DNA from: Hydrogenovibrio sp. UBA654
GTDB lineage: Bacteria; Pseudomonadota; Gammaproteobacteria; Thiomicrospirales; Thiomicrospiraceae
DNA length: 7,023 nucleotides
Direction of reading: 5' to 3'
Assembly (NCBI GenBank): GCA_002299585.1
Contig: DBOE01000012.1
Coordinates: 1-7,023 of the forward strand
In this document: positions 1 through 6,104 of the stretch, piece after piece
Numbering within the stretch: the first letter of the stretch is position 1
Layout of the letters: each line of letters begins with the position of its first letter
The notes under the pieces: model-generated
Told to the model about the DNA's origin: nothing
Seen by the model: the letters and a program-made list of their open reading frames with translations, nothing else
Database searches by the model: none
Made by a program: the position numbers and the translations under genes

Positions 1-3
1 TCC

Positions 4-168
4 TTAAGGAGCCTCTGAACAACCGCCAATTATTTTTTACTGGCTAAAATATACGACAACTTCCGTAAAATTCGACGCAATAGCTAGCTATTATGGTGCA
101 TTTAACGAAACATGATGCATATTTTTTCTTAGCAAAATTCTAATCGTGGCTATTGAGTTCCTCCTTAA
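4..168. repeat. Long imperfect palindrome (MITE/REP-like element) downstream of argF
   Basis: The two ends are TTAAGGAG at 4-11 and its reverse complement CTCCTTAA at 161-168. The centre, 79-92, is the perfect palindrome AATAGCTAGCTATT and sits almost exactly midway. Reading inward, the left arm at 46-83 and the reverse complement of the right arm match at about 26 of 38 positions without gaps. The outer 42 nt match at about 24 of 42 with one gap nearby. The transcript could fold into one long imperfect hairpin from either strand. No gene lies in this stretch. It may be a non-autonomous mobile element, a REP/ERIC-like repeat, or a two-way terminator between argF and an unseen gene to the left. 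The symmetry is read directly; element identity is inference. Confidence 0.6.
97..130 (+). terminator. Weak intrinsic terminator candidate, plus strand
   Basis: TGCAT at 97-101 can pair with ATGCA at 115-119 across a 13-nt loop, followed by A and six T at 121-127. It would end transcripts entering from the left and opposing argF. The stem is only 5 bp and the loop is large, so it may be part of the larger palindrome rather than a terminator in its own right. Confidence 0.25.
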
Positions 169-1061
169 GCAAGCAAAAACTCAAGTAGTGCTTTTTGGGC
201 ATGGAGGCGATTTTCTGCCTCTTGCCATATTATGGTGTTTTTTGAGTTCATTAGTTCAGCGGATATTTCTTCTCCTCTATGAGCTGGCAGGCAGTGCATA
301 AATAAAGCGTCTTTATTTGCTTGTTGCATAAGTCGTGAATTTATTTGGTAGTTGGCAAAGTCTTTTGCTCTTTTCTTTTGTTCTTTTTCTTGCCCCATAC
401 TTGCCCAAACATCGGTTACTATTAGGTCGGCATTTGTAGCTGCTTCCATGGAATTACGAACTATTTTAACTTGGTCGGCATTTTCTTTTAATAATTGTTG
501 ATTAGGGTCATAGCCTTCAGGCACGGCAATGCGTAGTTTAAAATCATATTGAGTGGCGGCGTTGATATATGAGTGGCACATATTGTTACCATCACCAATC
601 CAAACCACTGTTTTGCCTTGTATAGAGCCTCTATTTTCTTGATAAGTTTGCATGTCTGCTAGTAATTGGCAAGGATGATAGTCATCAGTTAGGGCATTGA
701 TTATTGGTACGCTTGAGTTTTTGGCGAAGGATTCAACAATATTATGACCGAATGTTCTAATCATTATGCCATCAGCCATGCTTGATATTACTTTAGCACT
801 GTCTTCTATAGGTTCTCCACGACCAAGTTGAGTATCTTTTGAGGATAAAAATAGTGCATGACCACCTAGTTGAGTCATCCCTATTTCAAATGATATTCTG
901 GTTCTAGTTGATGATTTTTCAAATATCATTGCTAGAGTTTTATTTTTTAAAGGTTCAAAAATTTCACCGTTTTTTTGTATTTGTTTTAGTTCTATTGCCC
1001 TAAACATTAGTTGTTGCAGTTCAGTAGGGGTGAAATCTTTTAGTGTTAAAAAATGTCTCAT
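165..1061 (-). CDS. argF: Ornithine carbamoyltransferase, anabolic (EC 2.1.3.3)
   Basis: This cytoplasmic enzyme joins carbamoyl phosphate and ornithine to give citrulline, the sixth step of arginine synthesis. The 298-residue product is full length for the short anabolic type. The N-terminal carbamoyl-phosphate domain carries STRTR at 51-55 and HPCQ at 129-132. The C-terminal ornithine domain carries the D-x3-SMG loop (D217, SMG 221-223) and HCLP at 256-259 with the expected catalytic cysteine, C257. As remembered, the body closely resembles Pseudomonas ArgF but ends a few residues earlier (LLEFLLA). The ATG at 1061-1059 fits the family N terminus (RHFLTLKDFT) and has AGGT about 10 nt upstream inside the end of argD. 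It lies 4 bp after argD and is surely co-transcribed with it. Its TAA stop lies inside the TTAAGGAG end of the adjacent palindrome. Confidence 0.96.
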   Translation of the reverse strand: MRHFLTLKDFTPTELQQLMFRAIELKQIQKNGEIFEPLKNKTLAMIFEKSSTRTRISFEIGMTQLGGHALFLSSKDTQLGRGEPIEDSAKVISSMADGIMIRTFGHNIVESFAKNSSVPIINALTDDYHPCQLLADMQTYQENRGSIQGKTVVWIGDGNNMCHSYINAATQYDFKLRIAVPEGYDPNQQLLKENADQVKIVRNSMEAATNADLIVTDVWASMGQEKEQKKRAKDFANYQINSRLMQQANKDALFMHCLPAHRGEEISAELMNSKNTIIWQEAENRLHAQKALLEFLLA

Positions 1062-1065
1062 TATT

Positions 1066-2226
1066 TTATACCTGTTCGATAAGCTGTATTATTTTGGTGA
1101 TTATTTCAGCTTGTTGTTGCTTAGTTATTACAAATGGGGGTAGTAATCTGATAGTTGTGCCATTAGTAACATTGATTAGTATTTTTTTCTTTAAGGCTAG
1201 TTTTACTAAATGACTACAATCAGTATTTAACTGAATGCCAACCATATAACCTTTGCCTCTAATCTTAATAACCTTCGAGTTATTTTTTAGTTGCTCTTTT
1301 AGTTGCTTAATAATTTCGTTGTTGGCAATTTTGTCAATATATTGATTTTTTTTAATGGTATCTATTACTGCTAGGCCAACTGAGCAGGCTAGAGGGTTAC
1401 CCCCAAAGGTTGTTCCGTGATTACCTGGCACGAGAATGTTATTAGCCTGCCCTGAAGTTAGACAAGCTCCAATAGGCATACCGTTACCAAGAGCTTTAGC
1501 CAAAGTCATTACATCTGGCTTGATCTGTTCATGCTGAAAAGCAAACCACTTTCCTGTTCTGCCTATACCTGTTTGAATTTCATCTAGCATTAATAACCAA
1601 TTATTTTGGTCGCAAATATTTCGTAGATTAGTTAAATAATCATTTTTGGGAGTAAATACCCCCCCCTCTCCTTGAATAGGTTCTACTAAAATGGCAACAA
1701 TATTTTTGTTGTTTGCATGATTTTTAATGGCTTCTATATCATCAAAAGCTACTCTAATATAGTCATCTACTAGGGGGTAAAAATCTTGGTGGACTTTTTC
1801 GTTGCCTGTTGCGGATAGAGTAGCTAATGTTCTGCCATGAAAACTGTTATCCATAACTATAACTTTATGGTTAGTTATCTTTTGTTGGTTGGCATATTTA
1901 CGAGCTATTTTTAAAGCAGCTTCGTTTGCCTCAGCACCTGAATTGGTAAAAAATACTTGGTCTAGCCCAGATAAATTACATAATTCGTTGGCTAATTGGC
2001 TTTGTTTTTCTACATTGTATAAATTAGAAGTATGAATTAATTTTTTAGCTTGTGTACAGATAGCTTTAGCTATAGATGGATGAGCATGTCCAAGGCTACA
2101 TACCGCAATACCACTAACTGTATCTAAGTAGGTGTCGCCATTTTCGCAGGTTAATAAGGCACCTTCGCCTTTAATAAAACTTATAGCAAGTCTTGCGTAG
2201 GTATTCATTATATGATTGGTGTTCAT
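1066..2226 (-). CDS. argD: Acetylornithine aminotransferase (EC 2.6.1.11), class III PLP enzyme
   Basis: This cytoplasmic enzyme transfers an amino group from glutamate to N-acetylglutamate semialdehyde, giving N-acetylornithine; many relatives also serve lysine synthesis as succinyldiaminopimelate aminotransferases. The 386 residues match the family length. Visible fold type I marks are NSGAEA at 95-100 (cofactor phosphate), FHGRT at 129-133, D215-E216-x-Q218 at the pyridine ring, the Schiff-base lysine K244 in LAKALGNG, and GTTFGGNP at 271-278. The first ATG is preferred over M7 because a GGA lies about 9 nt upstream and none precedes M7. It is the promoter-proximal gene of an argD-argF pair. 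A run of eight G (1659-1666, written C on the plus strand) encodes part of the conserved GEGGV and is unusual in such AT-rich DNA. A catabolic ornithine/succinylornithine aminotransferase role is less likely given the argF partner. Confidence 0.94.
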   Translation of the reverse strand: MNTNHIMNTYARLAISFIKGEGALLTCENGDTYLDTVSGIAVCSLGHAHPSIAKAICTQAKKLIHTSNLYNVEKQSQLANELCNLSGLDQVFFTNSGAEANEAALKIARKYANQQKITNHKVIVMDNSFHGRTLATLSATGNEKVHQDFYPLVDDYIRVAFDDIEAIKNHANNKNIVAILVEPIQGEGGVFTPKNDYLTNLRNICDQNNWLLMLDEIQTGIGRTGKWFAFQHEQIKPDVMTLAKALGNGMPIGACLTSGQANNILVPGNHGTTFGGNPLACSVGLAVIDTIKKNQYIDKIANNEIIKQLKEQLKNNSKVIKIRGKGYMVGIQLNTDCSHLVKLALKKKILINVTNGTTIRLLPPFVITKQQQAEIITKIIQLIEQV

Positions 2227-2254
2227 TTGTTACTATCCAAAAACAAAAAAGCAA

Positions 2255-2300
2255 TCGTTGGTATATAAAATCATAACGACTACTTTTTTGATATTTTCAA
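2255..2300 (-). promoter_or_regulatory. Weak candidate argD promoter with overlapping inverted repeat
   Basis: Reading the minus strand, TTGAAA (2300-2295) and TATGAT (2275-2270) could be -35 and -10 boxes, but the 19-bp spacing is long. The inverted repeat TCGTT/AACGA (arms at 2255-2259 and 2275-2279, 15 nt apart) overlaps the -10 and could be an operator. I could not match it to the E. coli ArgR box (TGAAT-N4-ATTCA type). The leader to the argD ATG would be about 37 nt. Confidence 0.22.
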
Positions 2301-2311
2301 ATAGACAATTC

Positions 2312-2399
2312 TAACTAACTATAAAAAAAAAACAAGACTTTTGTTGTTTTCATTTTTTTACCAGCATAAAATAATCATACTTGTTCATAGACTCCTTAA
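2312..2399 (-). repeat. Diverged partial copy of the left-end palindrome
   Basis: Read on the minus strand from 2399, three blocks match the left arm of the 4-168 element in the same order and spacing. The first, TTAAGGAG plus 11 nt, matches 4-22 at 17 of 19. The second, 2375-2361, matches 29-43 at 13 of 15. The third, 2322-2312, matches 80-90 at 9 of 11, both differences being C/T changes at the palindrome centre. Block offsets are 24 against 25 and 77 against 76. A second arm towards argD is not convincing, so this would be half of an element or a decayed one. Its first bases overlap the stop codon of the cvfB-like gene. Confidence 0.5.
2323..2350 (-). terminator. Candidate intrinsic terminator after the cvfB-like gene
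   Basis: On the minus strand AACAA (2345-2341), loop AAGTC and TTGTT (2335-2331) form a 5-bp stem that continues past a C/T mismatch into A/T pairs and runs into an uninterrupted T tract. It lies about 50 nt after the stop of the cvfB-like gene and upstream of argD, so it would separate the two minus-strand units. The stem is weak in GC, hence moderate confidence. Confidence 0.4.
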
Positions 2400-3232
2400 A
2401 TTAGTTTTATTTCATTAGTAAAAATAGTTATTTTTCTATTTTTATATAAAAAACTTAAAGCTTTTTTATAGCTAGCTTTGCTAACTCGGTATTGTTGAAA
2501 TATTTCAGCAGGAGTGCTCTTATCACTTAGCTTTGATAGTCCGTTATTTTTTGCTAGATACTCTAGAATCTTCTCTGCAAGTTGATTTTTACCTTCTTTA
2601 CCGCGTTGTTGCAAGCTTAAGTTTATTTTACCGTCTTCTCTTATGGATTGAATGTAACCAGTTAGTTTTTGTCCCGTTCTCAAATTTTGCAATAGCTCAG
2701 AAGTATGAATTAAACCTAGATGAGTGCCATTTATAACCGTGCTATAACCTAAATCACTGCGTGAGCTTATTAGTAATTTTACTTGTTGGTCTTTTTTATA
2801 GCCATTTTGTGTTGGGTTGTATTCATCCAAATATAAGCTAATCTTGCTTGAAGCTGCTATTCGCCCACTATTATCTATGTACAGATAAACGCAATAGGCA
2901 CGGCCTTCTTCCATAGGTATTCTTTGCTCAGAGTAGGGGGCGAGCAAATCTTTAGGCATTCCCCAATTTAGAAATGCTCCAGTAGGGTTTACATCAGTTA
3001 CTCTTAAAAAAGCTACCTCACCAACTACAGCAATGGGCTTATCTATGCTGGCAACTAAGCGATCTTTTGAGTCTAAGTAGATAAATACTTCTAACCATTG
3101 ATTTAGTCTGGCATCTTGTGGAACATATTTTTTTGGCAACAATATTTCACCGAGATGATCTCCGTTTAGGTAAACACCAAAGTCGACTTCTTTGATTATT
3201 TGTAAAGTATTTAATTGACCTATTTTTGCCAT
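2396..3232 (-). CDS. cvfB: S1-domain RNA-binding protein, CvfB/YitL family
   Basis: The 278-residue product has the CvfB layout: three S1-like OB folds (about 1-65, 68-128 and 145-208) followed by a C-terminal winged helix (about 215-272, with the run SKASYKKALSFLYKNRKI). The third S1 unit is most typical, with GLIHTSEL near 173-180 and INLSLQQRGKEG near 203-214. In Staphylococcus aureus CvfB binds RNA and affects virulence-gene expression; the role in gammaproteobacteria is unclear, so RNA binding is known for the family and a regulatory role is inference. It follows the S49 protease by 11 bp and is probably co-transcribed with it; TAGGT near the protease stop may serve as ribosome binding site. 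The stop codon is embedded in TTAAGGAG, the end of a repeat-like sequence. No signal peptide or membrane segment is visible. Confidence 0.82.
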   Translation of the reverse strand: MAKIGQLNTLQIIKEVDFGVYLNGDHLGEILLPKKYVPQDARLNQWLEVFIYLDSKDRLVASIDKPIAVVGEVAFLRVTDVNPTGAFLNWGMPKDLLAPYSEQRIPMEEGRAYCVYLYIDNSGRIAASSKISLYLDEYNPTQNGYKKDQQVKLLISSRSDLGYSTVINGTHLGLIHTSELLQNLRTGQKLTGYIQSIREDGKINLSLQQRGKEGKNQLAEKILEYLAKNNGLSKLSDKSTPAEIFQQYRVSKASYKKALSFLYKNRKITIFTNEIKLI

Positions 3233-3243
3233 ATATTAAATAC

Positions 3244-4170
3244 CTATCTGATCTCTGAATATAGCATACTTAATCTTAGAGAGATTTCGGCTGCTATGTT
3301 ACCCATTAATTCTTCAATAAATGATTTGTGTGCTTCATATAAACGAATGGTTTCAGTTTTGGCAATTTCTCGTTTAACAAAACCTATGTCACCTAGCCCA
3401 TCAATAAGACCATTTTCTACTGACTCATCACCTAACCAAACTAGTCCAGTATAAGTGTTTTCATTTTCTTTAATTCTATCACCACGACCATCGCGAACAG
3501 TTTGAATAAATTGTTGATGGGTTCTATCTAAAATTTTCTCTTGGAAAAATTTACGACCTTCCTCATTTTTTTCACTAAAGGGATCTATAAAGGTTTTATT
3601 TTTTCCTGCATACATTGACCTGTTTTCTATACCAATGTTTTCCATTAAATCAGTAACACCAAACACACTCATTCTTACCCCTATAGAGCCAATCATTGAA
3701 CCTTTATTGGCATAAATTTTATCAGCAGCCACCGCTATATAATAGCAACCAGAGGCGCATATATCTTCAACAACTACATATACAGGCTTATCGTATAATT
3801 TTTTTAGTCTAGTTATTTCAGTATTAATTAATGCTGATTGCACAGGGCTACCCCCTGGAGAATTTGCTTTAATCACAACAGCAATCGAGTCTGGATCTTT
3901 AAAAGCTTTTTCCAATAATGGGTTTATAGACTCAGCATTTACTTTAGACACGGAAGAAATAACACCACTTAGCTTTACCACTGCTAGATGTTCTTTTCCT
4001 TTTTCTGTTCGTTCGCCTATAGAACCTACTAGCATAATAGTTACTACCACTAATATATAAATAATAACGCTAAGCTTTAATAAATTAGTCCAACGACGAC
4101 TCCAGCGTTCTTGTTTAATAAATTTTTCTGCCGAGACAGCTAGCCTTGATAAACCTTCATTTTGTTCCAT
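3244..4170 (-). CDS. sppA: Signal peptide peptidase SppA-type protease, family S49, membrane anchored
   Basis: SppA-type proteases digest leftover signal peptides at the inner membrane using a Ser/Lys dyad. This 308-residue protein is the short, single-domain form, which in studied relatives assembles into a ring to build complete active sites, unlike the roughly 600-residue E. coli SppA. A basic cytoplasmic N terminus (KQERWSRRW) precedes one membrane segment at about 31-50. The conserved SPGGS stands at 104-108, the likely nucleophile S140 in CASGCYY, and the likely general-base K192 in AGKNKTFIDPF; GSMIGSIGV at 157-165 is also typical. The start is supported by AAAGGA (4183-4178) 7 nt upstream of the ATG. 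It is divergent from uvrC and lies 11 bp before the cvfB-like gene. A SohB-like protease is the main alternative, but the motifs fit the pseudomonad-type SppA better. Confidence 0.9.
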   Translation of the reverse strand: MEQNEGLSRLAVSAEKFIKQERWSRRWTNLLKLSVIIYILVVVTIMLVGSIGERTEKGKEHLAVVKLSGVISSVSKVNAESINPLLEKAFKDPDSIAVVIKANSPGGSPVQSALINTEITRLKKLYDKPVYVVVEDICASGCYYIAVAADKIYANKGSMIGSIGVRMSVFGVTDLMENIGIENRSMYAGKNKTFIDPFSEKNEEGRKFFQEKILDRTHQQFIQTVRDGRGDRIKENENTYTGLVWLGDESVENGLIDGLGDIGFVKREIAKTETIRLYEAHKSFIEELMGNIAAEISLRLSMLYSEIR

Positions 4171-4188
4171 TACTAAATCCTTTATAAT
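4161..4188 (+). promoter_or_regulatory. Candidate uvrC promoter
   Basis: TATAAT at 4183-4188 is a perfect -10 box. The -35 is poor: TTTGTT at 4161-4166 with 16 bp, or TTGTTC at 4162-4167 with 15 bp. Transcription would start near 4195, giving a leader of about 28 nt. The -10 overlaps the sppA ribosome binding site (4178-4183). Confidence 0.4.
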
Positions 4189-4201
4189 TTGGTTAATTGA
4201 T

Positions 4202-4231
4202 ATTCTAACCGTAATTTAAAAAATGACGCAA
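4202..4231 (-). promoter_or_regulatory. Candidate sppA promoter, overlapping the uvrC start
   Basis: On the minus strand, TTGCGT (4231-4226) and TAGAAT (4207-4202) are 18 bp apart and point at sppA. The -35 would lie inside the first codons of uvrC, so the two divergent transcription units share one very compact control region. The boxes are imperfect and this is a guess from spacing. Confidence 0.3.
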
Positions 4232-6058
4232 AAAAAAATTAAAAAAATTATTAAAGTTGATATTGTTGCTTATCTAAATAATCTAACACAACGTCCTGGT
4301 GTGTATCAAATGATTGATGAGCAAGGTGTTATTTTATATGTAGGAAAGGCTAAAAACTTAAAGTCACGGGTTAGTAGTTATTTTAATAAATCTCATGCTG
4401 AAATAAAAACTAAAGCAATGGTTGCACAAATAACTCAGATTGAAACTATAGTTACAGACAGCGAGGCAGAAGCCTTAATTTTAGAAAATACTCTTATAAA
4501 ACGCTATAAACCTCGCTATAACATTCTTTTTAGAGATGATAAATCCTACCCGTATATTTTCCTATCGGACAAGAAATACCCATCAATGGGGTATCATCGA
4601 GGAGCAAAGCGTCGAATTGGTAAATATTATGGACCTTTCCCTAATGCTGGTGCAGTGTATCAAACGCTAGATAGTTTACAAAAAATATTTAGTATTCGAC
4701 AATGCTCGGAGATAGAGTTTAATAATCGTTCTCGGCCTTGCTTACAACATCAGATTAAGCGTTGCTCTGCCCCCTGTGTTAAAGGTTGGGTAACCGACCG
4801 ACAGTATGCAGAAGATATAGCTAATGCTAAAAATTTTTTAGAAGGTAAAAGTTTTGAAGTAATAGAGCAGTTAGGCAAAAAAATGGAACACTTTGCAGAA
4901 CAACTAGAGTTTGAGCAAGCAAAAGTTTATCGCGATAAAATTTCTGCCTTAAGGTCAATACAAAGCCAGCACTTAATTAGCCAACCAGGCAAGCAAGATA
5001 TTGATGTAATAGCTATAGCAAAGCAGGCACATCAAGTTTGTATATTTGTAATGATTTATAGAGCGGGCAACTTGTGGGGTAGCCAAAGTAGCTTTCCTAA
5101 AAAAACTATTGATAGTACAAGTGAAGAAATAATCTCCGCCTTTATTAGCCAATACTATATAAATATGCCTACTCCTAGTATGATTTTAATAGCACAAAAT
5201 CTTAACGATAATGGCGAATTAGAACAGTGGTTACAACAACAAAAAAGAGTACAAATCAAACAATCTAAATCGAAAAAATTAACTGAGTTATTAAAACTAG
5301 CACAAACTAATGCCCGCTCAGCACTAAAGCAACACCTAAATCAAAAAGCATCACAAATGGATAGGGTATATGCCTTGCAAAAAGTACTAGATATGTCTAG
5401 CCCCCCCCTAATAATGGAATGTTTTGATATAAGTCATACTCAAGGAAGTCAAACAGTTGCAAGTTGTGTAGTTTTTAATGATGGTGTATCAAATAGCCAA
5501 GCCTATCGAAAATTTAATATAGCAGGCATACAAGCAGGAGATGACTATGCTGCTATGGCACAAGTTATAACTAGGCGTTATAGTCGGTTAAAAAAAGAGC
5601 AGAAAACCTTGCCAAACCTAGTAGTTATTGATGGTGGTAAGGGGCAACTAAACCAAGCAATAGAAGTATTCAAACAGTTAGATATTTATGTGCCACTAGT
5701 CTCTGTAGCTAAAGGAGAGGGTAGAAAAGCAGGTTTAGAAATTTTATATACGCCGACTAACTCTGTTGGTATAGATTTAGAAGCAGATGATATTGCCCTA
5801 CATTTAATAAATCATATAAGAGATGAAGCACACAGATTTGCTATAACTAATCACCGAGCAAAAAGACAAAAATCTCAAATCTATTCTAGGCTTGAAGACA
5901 TAGTGGGTATTGGAGCTAAAACGAGGAAAAAGCTACTAATGCATTTTGGTGGAATAACAGATGTACAAAATGCTGCCGTTACAGAATTAACTAAAGTATC
6001 AGGCGTTTCAAAAAAAATGGCACAGACCATATATGATTTTTTTCATGGAGAAATCTAA
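4223..6058 (+). CDS. uvrC: UvrABC excinuclease subunit C
   Basis: UvrC makes both incisions around a DNA lesion after UvrA/UvrB recognition in nucleotide excision repair. The 611 residues match E. coli UvrC (610). Domains in order: GIY-YIG nuclease for the 3' cut (GVY 26-28, YVG 39-41, R49, metal-binding E88); four cysteines C151, C163, C171, C175 with the same 12-8-4 spacing as the reported iron-sulfur ligands of E. coli UvrC; a UVR motif for UvrB contact at about 202-237; an RNase H-like nuclease for the 5' cut (D402, D470, H537); and a tandem helix-hairpin-helix tail at about 556-608. All key residues are present. The start matches the family N terminus apart from a few extra lysine-rich residues, although no Shine-Dalgarno sequence precedes it. 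It carries runs of nine A near the start (4230-4238) and eight C (5401-5408). The cognate gacA/uvrY regulator often found upstream is absent here. Confidence 0.97.
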   Translation: MTQKKIKKIIKVDIVAYLNNLTQRPGVYQMIDEQGVILYVGKAKNLKSRVSSYFNKSHAEIKTKAMVAQITQIETIVTDSEAEALILENTLIKRYKPRYNILFRDDKSYPYIFLSDKKYPSMGYHRGAKRRIGKYYGPFPNAGAVYQTLDSLQKIFSIRQCSEIEFNNRSRPCLQHQIKRCSAPCVKGWVTDRQYAEDIANAKNFLEGKSFEVIEQLGKKMEHFAEQLEFEQAKVYRDKISALRSIQSQHLISQPGKQDIDVIAIAKQAHQVCIFVMIYRAGNLWGSQSSFPKKTIDSTSEEIISAFISQYYINMPTPSMILIAQNLNDNGELEQWLQQQKRVQIKQSKSKKLTELLKLAQTNARSALKQHLNQKASQMDRVYALQKVLDMSSPPLIMECFDISHTQGSQTVASCVVFNDGVSNSQAYRKFNIAGIQAGDDYAAMAQVITRRYSRLKKEQKTLPNLVVIDGGKGQLNQAIEVFKQLDIYVPLVSVAKGEGRKAGLEILYTPTNSVGIDLEADDIALHLINHIRDEAHRFAITNHRAKRQKSQIYSRLEDIVGIGAKTRKKLLMHFGGITDVQNAAVTELTKVSGVSKKMAQTIYDFFHGEI

Positions 6059-6067
6059 GTGTATAAT
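6039..6067 (+). promoter_or_regulatory. Possible internal promoter for pgsA
   Basis: TATAAT at 6062-6067 lies just after the uvrC stop and is preceded directly by TG. The -35 region at 6039-6046 is only T-rich, inside the last uvrC codons. It could let the essential pgsA be expressed independently of uvrC. AT-rich DNA gives such boxes by chance, so this is tentative. Confidence 0.35.
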
Positions 6068-6104
6068 ATATGCAATTTAAGAACTAACTAAACAATAAAC
6101 AAAT

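Noticed and set aside
3..47. Plus-strand open frame reading LKEPLNNRQLFFTG then TAA, possible C terminus of a gene entering from the left.
   Set aside because: Too short to judge, not recognised, and it lies within the palindrome. A gene ending at TAA 5-7 is equally possible.
2350..2388. A 12-codon minus-strand ORF (MNKYDYFMLVKK) with AAGGAG just upstream, right after the cvfB-like stop, possible argD leader peptide.
   Set aside because: The gap between AAGGAG and ATG is only 3 nt, there are no arginine codons, and the whole sequence falls inside the repeat-like block, which explains the AAGGAG.
2533..2736. Plus-strand 67-codon ORF.
   Set aside because: Antisense to the well-supported cvfB-like gene, with no ribosome binding site or family likeness.
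3215..3454. Plus-strand 79-codon ORF.
   Set aside because: Antisense to sppA and the cvfB-like start; composition is that of a shadow frame.
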